Positions 1 through 7,455 of a DNA stretch of 64,000 nucleotides are shown in pieces. Within the stretch, counting starts at the first letter, position 1, and each line of letters starts with the position of its first letter. Both the position numbers and the translations under genes were made by a program. Below the pieces are notes generated by a model. That model had not been told where the DNA came from, did not search any database, and was given only the letters and a program-made list of their open reading frames with translations. This DNA comes from Micromonospora cremea (GTDB lineage: Bacteria; Actinomycetota; Actinomycetes; Mycobacteriales; Micromonosporaceae), in the NCBI RefSeq assembly GCF_900143515.1, contig NZ_FSQT01000001.1, positions 992,001 through 1,056,000 on the forward strand, read 5' to 3'.

Positions 1-36
1 ATATGCAATGTACTTGACGCGATACGCAATTGCCAC

Positions 37-84
37 TTGACGCCGTTGCATATGGCGCTACGATCGTTGCAAATTCATTGAATT
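37..84 (+). promoter_or_regulatory. Promoter with overlapping dyad for the sugar-acid operon
   Basis: TTGACG at 37-42 and TACGAT at 59-64, 16 bp apart, make a good sigma-70-type promoter. The start site would fall near 71. The perfect odd palindrome AATTCATTGAATT at 72-84 lies on that predicted start, where a bound repressor would block transcription. An 8-bp palindrome ACGATCGT (60-67) overlaps the -10. ACTTGACGC is also repeated at 12-20 and 35-43. The assignment is by pattern only. Confidence 0.55.
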
Positions 85-113
85 GCCTCCTTCTTCGTAA
101 CAGGGGAGTGACG

Positions 114-1361
114 ATGAGTAATAAGCTCGCTCGCTTTGGCGTCGCCAGGGCGACATGTGCTCTCGGCTTGGCCGCCGCTCTCTTGACCGGTTGCGGCTCT
201 GGCGACGATTCCGGTGACGGTGTCACTGAACTGACCTTCGCGGCCTCGACCTTCGGCGACCCGGGCCGCGGGCCCCTGCTGACGAAATGGCTCGATGAGT
301 TCAATCAGGGCCAGGACGAGGTCCGGGTCTCCGCCGCCGCGGTGCCGTACCCGACCTTCGGTCAGACGGTGCTCACTCAGATGGGCAGCGGCAAGGGGCC
401 TGACCTGGTCCGCTTCGACATGCCCGAGTTCGAGGCCGCCGCGGACGCCGGCCTCATCGCGCCTCTGGACAAGATGATCGATGTCGGCAAGTACGACCTG
501 CTCAAGCAGCCGGATCAGTTCATGGTCCACGATGGCGTCCGGCACGGCGTCATCTTCGAGGCGTCGAACTACGCGATGTTCTACAACGCGGATCTGATCC
601 CGACGCCGCCGACCACCTACGAGCAGTTCACCGCCACCGCCAAGTCGCTGACCAAGGGCGACGTCTTCGGCCTCGCTTTCCGCCAGACCGAGGCGGAGGA
701 GGCCGGCGTTTGGCAGGACATCTTCAACTACGTCTACGGCTTCGGCGGCGCGTGGTCCGACGGCAAGAACCTGACGATCAACTCCCCCGAGAACCTCAAG
801 GGCCTACAGGCGTACAAGGACCTGTACGACGCCAACGTCATCCCACGCGGAGCGGACGCGGCGACGTTCCGGCGGATGTTCGCCGAGGGCAAGGTCGGGA
901 TGGAGCTCAACAACGGGGGGTACGTGACCGCGACGCGCGGCCAGAACGCGCAGCTGAACTTCAGCGTCGCGCCCATCCCGTTTCCGGTACGCAAGCAGGG
1001 CGCGATCCTCGCGCCGATCGTGATCAACGAGGCGAGCGAGGCCAAGGATGAGGCCGCCACCTTCATCCGCTGGGCGCTGGAGCCACAGAACCAGGTCAAG
1101 CTGCAGGAGATCCTCGGCGCGAGCAGCGTCGCCACCACCACGCAGCGCAGCGCGGAGTCGCTCAAGGCGACCCCGTTCCTCACCGTCTTCGACGGGCTCA
1201 CCGAGACCAGCCTGCCGCAGATCGTCCTGGGGTTCGAAGCGAAGACGCCGGACATCCGCAAGGTGGTCGTGCAGAACGTGATCGCGTCGTTGCAGGGCAA
1301 GGCGGACCTCAAGTCCGCACTGGATCGCGCACAGCAGCAGGCGACCGAGCTGGTCCGCTGA
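114..1361 (+). CDS. ABC sugar transporter substrate-binding lipoprotein
   Basis: This is an extracellular solute-binding protein of the family 1 (maltose/oligosaccharide) type, expected to capture a sugar or sugar acid outside the cell and pass it to the two permeases downstream. The chosen ATG has a GGGGAG ribosome site just upstream; an earlier in-frame ATG at 30 lies inside the predicted promoter. The product is 415 residues with a basic, hydrophobic leader ending in the lipobox LLTGC, so Cys27 should be lipidated. The body has the usual family features, including a YAMFYNADLI segment and a late hydrophobic-aromatic region. It heads a six-gene operon. No ATPase gene is present in the operon; actinomycetes commonly share one MsiK-type ATPase among such systems (family knowledge). 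The substrate is inferred only from the neighbouring enzymes. Confidence 0.9.
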   Translation: MSNKLARFGVARATCALGLAAALLTGCGSGDDSGDGVTELTFAASTFGDPGRGPLLTKWLDEFNQGQDEVRVSAAAVPYPTFGQTVLTQMGSGKGPDLVRFDMPEFEAAADAGLIAPLDKMIDVGKYDLLKQPDQFMVHDGVRHGVIFEASNYAMFYNADLIPTPPTTYEQFTATAKSLTKGDVFGLAFRQTEAEEAGVWQDIFNYVYGFGGAWSDGKNLTINSPENLKGLQAYKDLYDANVIPRGADAATFRRMFAEGKVGMELNNGGYVTATRGQNAQLNFSVAPIPFPVRKQGAILAPIVINEASEAKDEAATFIRWALEPQNQVKLQEILGASSVATTTQRSAESLKATPFLTVFDGLTETSLPQIVLGFEAKTPDIRKVVVQNVIASLQGKADLKSALDRAQQQATELVR

Positions 1362-1374
1362 CGGTCGACACGGC

Positions 1375-1412
1375 GACGCTGCCGGCGCGCCGGTCCGTGC
1401 GCCGGCAGCGTC
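1375..1412 (+). terminator. Intercistronic hairpin between binding protein and permease genes
   Basis: A perfect 14-bp stem (1375-1388 paired with 1399-1412) with a 10-base loop lies between the binding-protein stop and the first permease. There is no U-tract. In other sugar ABC operons such hairpins stabilise or terminate the upstream message so that the binding protein exceeds the permeases; that role is inferred here. Confidence 0.6.
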
Positions 1413-1434
1413 CTTCCTCAGAAGGATCACCCCG

Positions 1435-2388
1435 ATGACTGTGCTCGACCAGACCGGAGCACCGAAGACAAAACCCCGATCCGGGACGCGGCGTCGACCC
1501 AGCCCACTCGGTAGCAGGTGGACGCCGTATCTGTTCCTGGCCCCCGCCGCACTGTTCATCCTCGTCTTCCAGGCGGTGCCCCTCGTCCAGGAGGTGTACC
1601 TCAGCTTCACCCGGACGAGGCTGCTCAACCCCACCCGCAGCGAGTGGGTCGGGCTCGACAACTTCAACCGGATCTTCGGCGACCCCGACTTCCACCGCCC
1701 CTTGCTGATCACCCTCGTCTACGTGGTCGCCTGTGTCGTCGGCGCGGTCGGTGCCGGCCTCGCCGTCGCGCTCCTGCTCAACAAGGGTTTCCGGGGCCGT
1801 GGCGTGGCACGGGCGCTCGTGACCGTTCCCTGGGCCGCTCCCGGCATCGCGGTCGCGCTCATCGCAACCTGGATGCTCAACGCGCAGTACGGGATCGTGA
1901 ACCGGCTTCTCGACGCGTTGGGACTCGGCGTCCCGGGCGGCGCCATCCTGGACAGCTCGCGCTACGCGCTCCCGGCAGTGCTCGCGACGACCATCTGGCA
2001 ACTGTTCCCGTTCACCTCCGTGGTGCTGCTCTCCGCACTGCAATCTGTTCCCCAGGACCTCAACGAGGCCGCGACCGTGGACGGCGCAGGACGATGGGCG
2101 ACCTTCCGCGCCGTCACCTGGCAGGTCATCAAGCCAACCGTCGGACTCCTGGCTCTGCTGATGACGATCTGGTCGCTGCGGCGGTTCGAGCTCATCTGGC
2201 TGATGACCAAGGGTGGGCCCGTCGGCGCCACCGAGACGCTCGTCATCGACCTCTACTCCCAGGCGTTCGACTCGAAGGAACTCGGCTCGGCGGCGGCCAT
2301 CGGAATGGTCGGCGTCGTCATCTCGCTCATCGTCATCACCGGCAGCCGACTGGTCGCCCGTGCAGTGGAGAAGGAGGACGTCCGATGA
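1435..2388 (+). CDS. ABC sugar transporter permease, MalF/UgpA type
   Basis: This is a 317-residue inner-membrane permease of the binding-protein-dependent type (MetI-like fold), one half of the channel for the sugar bound by the upstream lipoprotein. Residues 1-25 are polar and cytosolic; about six hydrophobic segments follow, starting with LFLAPAALFILVFQAVPLV. The cytoplasmic coupling loop reads EAATVDGAGRWATFRAVTWQ, the EAA motif that contacts the ATPase. The ATG at 1435 follows an AGAAGGA ribosome site. The stop codon overlaps the ATG of the next permease (ATGA), which indicates translational coupling and a heterodimeric channel. Confidence 0.92.
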   Translation: MTVLDQTGAPKTKPRSGTRRRPSPLGSRWTPYLFLAPAALFILVFQAVPLVQEVYLSFTRTRLLNPTRSEWVGLDNFNRIFGDPDFHRPLLITLVYVVACVVGAVGAGLAVALLLNKGFRGRGVARALVTVPWAAPGIAVALIATWMLNAQYGIVNRLLDALGLGVPGGAILDSSRYALPAVLATTIWQLFPFTSVVLLSALQSVPQDLNEAATVDGAGRWATFRAVTWQVIKPTVGLLALLMTIWSLRRFELIWLMTKGGPVGATETLVIDLYSQAFDSKELGSAAAIGMVGVVISLIVITGSRLVARAVEKEDVR

Positions 2389-3215
2389 GGCGCTTCCGTT
2401 TCGGTCTCACCGCGCGGATCGTCGCCGTGCTCGTCGTCCTGGGTGTCGCGGTGTTTCCGCTGTACTGGATGCTCGTCACGGCGCTGTCGAGCAACGGTGA
2501 CCTGTTCGCCGAGCAGCCCCGGCTCACGCCGGACGTCGGTCGTTTCGGGGTGTTCGTCGAGGCGCTGGCCGAGGGCAAGGCAGCCGGGTGGCTGCTGAAC
2601 AGCCTGGTGATCGCCGTGGGCACGATGGTCCTGTCCGTCGGTCTGGGTATCCCGCTTGGGTATGCGTTGTCCCGATTCTCGTTCCGGGGAAAGGCCGTGC
2701 TGACCGTCGTGCTGCTGTTCACGCAGATGCTTCCCGAGGCGCTGATGGTCGTGCCGCTGTTCGCGCTCTTCCGCCGCTTCGACCTGCTCGACTCGCTGAC
2801 CGGCCTCGTCCTCGTGAACTCCGCCTTCGTCCTGCCGATCGTCGCGCTGATCCTCAAGGGCGCGATCGACGGCATCCCGAAGGAACTGGAGGAAGCGGCG
2901 CGCGCCGACGGCGGGCGGCCCTTCACCGTCCTGACCCGCATCAACGTGCCGCTGATCGCCCCGTCGATCGCGGCGACCGCGGTCATCGCCTTCTTTCACG
3001 CCTGGAACGAGTACGTGTTCGCGGTGACGTTCATCTTCGATCCGGAGCTGCAGCCGGCCTCCGTCGGCATCGCGAACTTCATCGGCGAGTTGGGCACGCC
3101 GATCCAGACGGTCATGGCCGTCGCCTTCCTGTTCACGCTGCCAGCGGTCGCCTTCTACCTCTTGGTGCAGCAGTACGTGGTGTCCGGCATGACCGCCGGC
3201 GCGGTGAAGGGTTGA
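2385..3215 (+). CDS. ABC sugar transporter permease, MalG type
   Basis: A 276-residue permease that forms the second half of the sugar channel. It has about six membrane segments, the EAA loop EEAARADGGRPFTVLTRINV near residue 170, and a C-terminal hydrophobic segment ending in QQYVVSGMTAGAVKG, a typical MalG-family tail. The start is the ATG that overlaps the preceding stop codon, with AAGGAGG just upstream. The next gene begins only 8 bases after its stop. The strict order of binding protein, MalF-like and MalG-like permease is the standard arrangement for oligosaccharide or glycoside importers in actinomycetes. Confidence 0.92.
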   Translation: MRRFRFGLTARIVAVLVVLGVAVFPLYWMLVTALSSNGDLFAEQPRLTPDVGRFGVFVEALAEGKAAGWLLNSLVIAVGTMVLSVGLGIPLGYALSRFSFRGKAVLTVVLLFTQMLPEALMVVPLFALFRRFDLLDSLTGLVLVNSAFVLPIVALILKGAIDGIPKELEEAARADGGRPFTVLTRINVPLIAPSIAATAVIAFFHAWNEYVFAVTFIFDPELQPASVGIANFIGELGTPIQTVMAVAFLFTLPAVAFYLLVQQYVVSGMTAGAVKG

Positions 3216-3223
3216 GCCGAAAC

Positions 3224-4405
3224 ATGAAGATCGTCTCCGTCGACACGCTGGTCGTCGACTTCTACCGCACGAACCTCGTCATCGTGCGCGTCCACACTGA
3301 CGAGGGGATCGTCGGGCTCGGTGAGGCCACCCTGGAAGGCAAGGAACGGGCCGTCCAGGGCGCTGTCGCCGAGGTGGCCGAAGCGGTCGTGGGCCTGGAC
3401 CCCACTCGCATCTCGAAGATCCTCTACGAGCTCGCGCGGGACTGGTACTGGCGTGGCGGGCCGGTCATCATGACCGCGTTGAGCTCGCTGGAGATGGCCC
3501 TGTGGGACATCTCGGCGCGGGATCTCGGCGTCCCGCTCTCACGGCTCCTCGGCGGTGCGACGCGGGATCGGGTGCGCGCATACGCGAACGGCTGGTTCTC
3601 CGGAGCCGTCACGTCGCAGGACTACGCGACCGCCGCGCGCAGGACGGTGGAGTCCGGCTTCCGCGGCCTCAAGTGGGACCCGTTCGAGAACTACGACCTC
3701 ACCATCACGACCCAGCAGCTGGACCGGGTGCTCGCCCAGATCGACGCCGTCCGTGGCGCGGTGGGCCGCGATGTCGAGCTGTTCATCGAGGGGCACGGCC
3801 GCTTCGACGTCCGCCACGCGATTAAGGTCGCGAAGGAGATCGCTCAGTTCGACCCGGTGTGGTTCGAGGAGCCGTGCCCGCCGGACAACCTCGACGCACT
3901 AGTCGACGTCCGCCGCGCGTCGCCCGTGCCTATCGCCGCGGGGGAGCGGTGGTACGGCCGGCAGGGCTTCGCGCCGGCGCTCGCCCGCCAGGCGGTCGAC
4001 TTCGTCCAACCCGATGTGACGCACGCCGGCGGAATCGCCGAGCTCGTCTTCATCTCGACGCTCGCCGCGACAAGTTACGTGGGATTCGCGCCGCACAACC
4101 CGAGCGGTCCGCTCAGCACGGCCGCGACGCTGCAGCTCGGGGCAACGCTGCCCAACTTCCGGTACCTGGAGATCATGGCGACCGACGTGCCCTGGCGCCC
4201 GGAGATCACCAACGAACGGCTGGTTCTGACCGACGACGGCGACGTGCTCGTCCCGATCGGGGTCGGACTGGGCATCGAGGTGAATCTCGCCGCGATCGAG
4301 CAGCACCCGTTCACACCGCATCCGGTCCGGATGTTCCGTGACGCCGTCTACGACATCCGCCCTCGCGACGAGCGGTCCTTCTTCAACCTGACGAGCGGCT
4401 CATGA
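3224..4405 (+). CDS. Enolase-superfamily sugar-acid dehydratase (mandelate racemase/muconate lactonizing family)
   Basis: This 393-residue protein belongs to the mandelate racemase/muconate lactonizing group of the enolase superfamily and most resembles galactonate or arabinonate dehydratases. Visible active-site pieces are the lysine in GLKWDPF, metal-ligand acids in LFIEGHG, WFEEPCPP and AAGERW, and a His-Asp pair in PDVTHAGGI and APHNPSGP. Such enzymes remove water from an aldonic acid to give a 2-keto-3-deoxy acid in the cytosol. The next two genes encode enzymes that could carry a 2-keto-3-deoxypentonate to 2-oxoglutarate, which supports a pentonate substrate. Exact stereochemistry cannot be read from sequence; galactonate or fuconate are alternatives. 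Its stop overlaps the next ATG. Confidence 0.82.
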   Translation: MKIVSVDTLVVDFYRTNLVIVRVHTDEGIVGLGEATLEGKERAVQGAVAEVAEAVVGLDPTRISKILYELARDWYWRGGPVIMTALSSLEMALWDISARDLGVPLSRLLGGATRDRVRAYANGWFSGAVTSQDYATAARRTVESGFRGLKWDPFENYDLTITTQQLDRVLAQIDAVRGAVGRDVELFIEGHGRFDVRHAIKVAKEIAQFDPVWFEEPCPPDNLDALVDVRRASPVPIAAGERWYGRQGFAPALARQAVDFVQPDVTHAGGIAELVFISTLAATSYVGFAPHNPSGPLSTAATLQLGATLPNFRYLEIMATDVPWRPEITNERLVLTDDGDVLVPIGVGLGIEVNLAAIEQHPFTPHPVRMFRDAVYDIRPRDERSFFNLTSGS

Positions 4406-5613
4406 CGGTGCCACGCTCCCGGGGGCTGGCCACCGGGGCAGACTGGTTCGGGACCTCCGCCGAGGCCCTGCCGGACGATGTCGACGACAGCGTCCTCATC
4501 GGTCGGATTTGGGACCCGTCCGTCGACGGCCCCTCACCCGTGACCGTCCGAGACGGCGAGGTCATCGACATCAGCCACCGCTTCCCGACCGTCCGGGACA
4601 TCTGCGAGCTGCCCGATCCCGCCGCTACGGTGGCCGGGCTCGACGGGCCGCGGCTGGGCGGCTTCGGGGAGATACTGGCCAACACCGGTGCCGCGACCCG
4701 TGACCGCACCCGGCCCTGGTTGCTCGCCCCGGTCGACCTCCAGGCGCTCAAGGCCGCCGGCGTGACGTTTCCCGTCTCGATGATCGAGCGTGTCATCGAG
4801 GAACGGGCACGGGGAGACCTGGGGCTCGCCGCGGACATCCGCCGCCAGATGTCCGCCGACATCGGTATCGACCTGCACAGCCTGGCTCCGGGCTCGGTGG
4901 AGGCGGAGCGGCTCAAAAGCCTGCTGGTCGCCGAGGGCGTCTGGAGTCAGTACCTGGAGGTGGGGATCGGACCGGACGCCGAGATCTTCACCAAGGGTCA
5001 GATCCTCTCCGCCGTCGGCACCGCCGTTCCGGTCGGCGTTCTCGCCGCGTCGACCTGGAACAACCCGGAACCCGAGGTCACGCTCATCGTCCAGTCCAGC
5101 GGCCGGATCGTCGGCGCCACCCTTGGCAACGACGTGAACCTGCGGGATGTCGAGGGCCGCTCGGCACTCCTGCTTCCCCGGGCGAAGGACAACAACGCCT
5201 CATGTGCCCTCGGCCCCTTGATCCGGCTGTTCGACGAGCGGTTCGGTCTGGAACAGGTGCGCGAGCTCGATGTGGGTCTGGAGGTCCGCGGTGTGGACGG
5301 CTTCGAACTGGAGGCGGTCTCGGAGATGACACGGATGTCGCGCGACCCGGAGGCGCTGGTGCGGCAGTTGATCGGCCCGCACCACCACTATCCCGACGGC
5401 GCCGTCCTGATGCTCGGCACGATGTTCGCGCCCATTCAGGACCGGGACCGTCCCGGCGAGGGCTTCACCCACAAGGTCGACGACGAGGTGCGGATCAGTT
5501 GCCCGGCGCTCGGCACCCTGGTCAATCGGGTGCGGCACGCGGAGGAGTGCGAGCCCTGGCAGTTCGGCGTCCGCGATCTCATGGGCAATCTGATGAGGAG
5601 GGGACTGCTGTGA
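4402..5613 (+). CDS. Fumarylacetoacetase-family protein, probable 2-keto-3-deoxy sugar-acid dehydratase
   Basis: A 403-residue protein with a fumarylacetoacetate hydrolase fold in its second half. Candidate metal ligands are the Glu-x-Glu in NNPEPEVTLI and the acid in GNDVNLRD, followed by a conserved lysine region RAKDNNASCALGP. In this family some members dehydrate 2-keto-3-deoxypentonates to 2-oxoglutarate semialdehyde (for example the archaeal arabinonate pathway). Coupling to an upstream aldonate dehydratase and a downstream aldehyde dehydrogenase by 4-base overlaps makes that the most likely job here. The N-terminal 150 residues are less typical of simple FAH hydrolases and match the longer dehydratase-like branch. 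A beta-diketone hydrolase role is possible but less supported by context. Confidence 0.78.
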   Translation: MTVPRSRGLATGADWFGTSAEALPDDVDDSVLIGRIWDPSVDGPSPVTVRDGEVIDISHRFPTVRDICELPDPAATVAGLDGPRLGGFGEILANTGAATRDRTRPWLLAPVDLQALKAAGVTFPVSMIERVIEERARGDLGLAADIRRQMSADIGIDLHSLAPGSVEAERLKSLLVAEGVWSQYLEVGIGPDAEIFTKGQILSAVGTAVPVGVLAASTWNNPEPEVTLIVQSSGRIVGATLGNDVNLRDVEGRSALLLPRAKDNNASCALGPLIRLFDERFGLEQVRELDVGLEVRGVDGFELEAVSEMTRMSRDPEALVRQLIGPHHHYPDGAVLMLGTMFAPIQDRDRPGEGFTHKVDDEVRISCPALGTLVNRVRHAEECEPWQFGVRDLMGNLMRRGLL

Positions 5614-7127
5614 ACGTGGTAAGCACGGTCGATCCGCGCGACGGCCGACGTCGCGCGACGGACCTCACCGAGACGGACGAGTCTCGGCTGGAGGCGATCG
5701 CCGGCCAGGCGTCCCGGGCCGCGCGGTGGCTGTCCGGCCTGGGGAGACTCGGCAGAGCGGAAATGCTGGACGCGATCGCCGCGTCCCTGGAGTCCCGCCG
5801 CGTGGACCTGGTCGCGGCCGCGGAGGCGGAGACCGGACTGAGCGACGCGCGACTCGACCAGGAACTCACGCGGGCGGCGGTCCAGTTCCGGATGTTCGGC
5901 GACGTGCTGCGCGACGGAGGGTACATCGAGGCGGCCATTGACCACGCCGCCGACACACCACTCGGCCGCGGCCCGGACCTGCGGCGGATGCTCGTACCCC
6001 TCGGCTCGGTCGCCGTCTTCGGGGCCAGCAACTTTCCGTTCGCCTTCTCGGTCGCCGGGGGTGACACCGCCTCCGCGCTCGCCGCGGGTTGTCCCACTGT
6101 CCTGAAGGCCCACCCGTCCCATCCGCTGACATCGCACGCCTCCGCCGAGGCGATCGGGTCGGCCGTCCGCGACATGGACGGGCCCGATGGTGTGATCGCG
6201 ATCGTGTACGGGGAGCAGGCCGGCCGCTCGCTGGTGCGTCACCCCACGATCTGCGCGGCCGCCCTGACGGGCTCCGTCGGCGCCGCCCGCGCCATCCAGG
6301 CCGCCATCGACGAGCGAGCTGATCCCATTCCCTTCTACGCCGAACTGAGCAGCGTGAACCCGATCGTCGTCCTGCCCGGCGCGGCCGTCGACCGGGGAGA
6401 CCAGATCGCCGAAGGGCTCTTCACCTCCTTCACGGGCTCGGCCGGCCAGCTGTGCACGAAGCCCGGGCTCGCGTTCGTCCCGTCAGATCCGGGCGGTGAG
6501 CACCTGGTCGACGCGCTGCGGGGGAGGATCGCCTCCGCGGGCGGTGCGGTCCTGCTGAACGAGCGCATCCGTGACGCGTACGAGAACCAGGCTGCGGCGT
6601 TCGAGCGGGCCGGCGCTCGTGTCTCGGCGCGGTCCCAGGTCCACCCCGGCGCGGGCTTCACCGTCGCGCCGACGCTCCTGGAGGTCGGTCTGCCCGGCCT
6701 GACCGCCGAGATCGCCGACGAGTGCTTCGGCCCGCTCATGGTCGTGGTCCGGTATCGCGACGTCGCCGAGCTCGACGCCGTGCTGGCGACCGTCCCACCG
6801 TCGCTGACCGGTTCCATCCATCGCGGACCGGGCGACGACGCCGGTATCGTGCGCGGGCTCGTCGAGTTGCTCGCCGCCCGCTCGGGTCGCATCGTCTTCG
6901 ACGGCTATCCCACCGGTGTCCGCGTGTCGTGGGCCCAGCACCACGGTGGGCTCTGGCCGTCGACCAACGCCGTGCACACCTCGGTGGGCGCCACGTCGAT
7001 CCGGCGATTCCTCCGCCCGCTGGCGTGGCAGGACGCCCCGGAATGGATCCTTCCCGAGGAACTGCGAGACGAGTACACCGCCATTCCCCGGCGAGTCGAT
7101 GGGAGGTTGGAATCAGGGGTGCAATAG
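5610..7127 (+). CDS. Aldehyde dehydrogenase, probable 2-oxoglutarate semialdehyde dehydrogenase
   Basis: A 505-residue NAD(P)-dependent aldehyde dehydrogenase. The GTG at 5610 overlaps the preceding stop (GTGA) and has a strong GAGGAGGGG ribosome site 6 bases upstream. Core motifs are FGASNFPFAFS (cofactor pocket), GSVGAARAI, the general base Glu245 in YAELSSVNP and the catalytic Cys282 in SAGQLCTKPG. The FPFAFSVAGGD-SALAAGCPTV segment is characteristic of the 2,5-dioxovalerate (2-oxoglutarate semialdehyde) dehydrogenase branch. As the last gene of the operon it would deliver 2-oxoglutarate to the TCA cycle. No sugar dehydrogenase or lactonase accompanies it, so the acid itself may be imported or made elsewhere. 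Confidence 0.85.
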   Translation: MNVVSTVDPRDGRRRATDLTETDESRLEAIAGQASRAARWLSGLGRLGRAEMLDAIAASLESRRVDLVAAAEAETGLSDARLDQELTRAAVQFRMFGDVLRDGGYIEAAIDHAADTPLGRGPDLRRMLVPLGSVAVFGASNFPFAFSVAGGDTASALAAGCPTVLKAHPSHPLTSHASAEAIGSAVRDMDGPDGVIAIVYGEQAGRSLVRHPTICAAALTGSVGAARAIQAAIDERADPIPFYAELSSVNPIVVLPGAAVDRGDQIAEGLFTSFTGSAGQLCTKPGLAFVPSDPGGEHLVDALRGRIASAGGAVLLNERIRDAYENQAAAFERAGARVSARSQVHPGAGFTVAPTLLEVGLPGLTAEIADECFGPLMVVVRYRDVAELDAVLATVPPSLTGSIHRGPGDDAGIVRGLVELLAARSGRIVFDGYPTGVRVSWAQHHGGLWPSTNAVHTSVGATSIRRFLRPLAWQDAPEWILPEELRDEYTAIPRRVDGRLESGVQ

Positions 7128-7455
7128 CCGCGCCGGTAGGTCGCTCCCGCATGTGCTTCCTGGTCGCGGCCGGTCGGCGCGCGATCGCTTGACGAATTGA
7201 CCCTAGAATGATTCGTGCGCCAGCCGTCCTGGCGCCACCGAAAGCTGCCCTAATTGCTTTCCTGACAATTCGTAACAATGAATTGCCGTCCTGGTATTGA
7301 CCTGCCAACGCAATTCATGCTTTTATTTCGGCAAGGAGTGATGTTAACGCTCACACACCGGCATCGCTCGCTACTGGTATCCGTTCACCTCACCATCGAA
7401 TGGTCGGTCGGCCGCTCGATGCGGTCTGACCACACACCGAAGAGGGAGCAGGAAC
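7128..7455 (+). promoter_or_regulatory. Intergenic region: small hairpin, candidate promoter and LacI-type operator
   Basis: These 328 bases end the operon and start the esterase gene. A 7-bp hairpin (7217-7223 with 7229-7235) may help terminate the operon. TTGACC at 7297-7302 and TTTTAT at 7321-7326 (18-bp spacer) form a weak promoter candidate. At 7342-7355, TGTTAACGCTCACA fits the LacI-family operator pattern TGNNANCGNTNNCA at every fixed position, just after the predicted start site. The octamer GCAATTCA occurs at 7310-7317, and inverted at 7279-7286 and at 79-86 in the first promoter. A LacI regulator is encoded 3 kb downstream. Confidence 0.5.

Noticed and set aside
7189..7209. TTGACG with TAGAAT as a promoter for the esterase
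   Set aside because: The spacer is only 9 bp, too short for sigma-70-type promoters.
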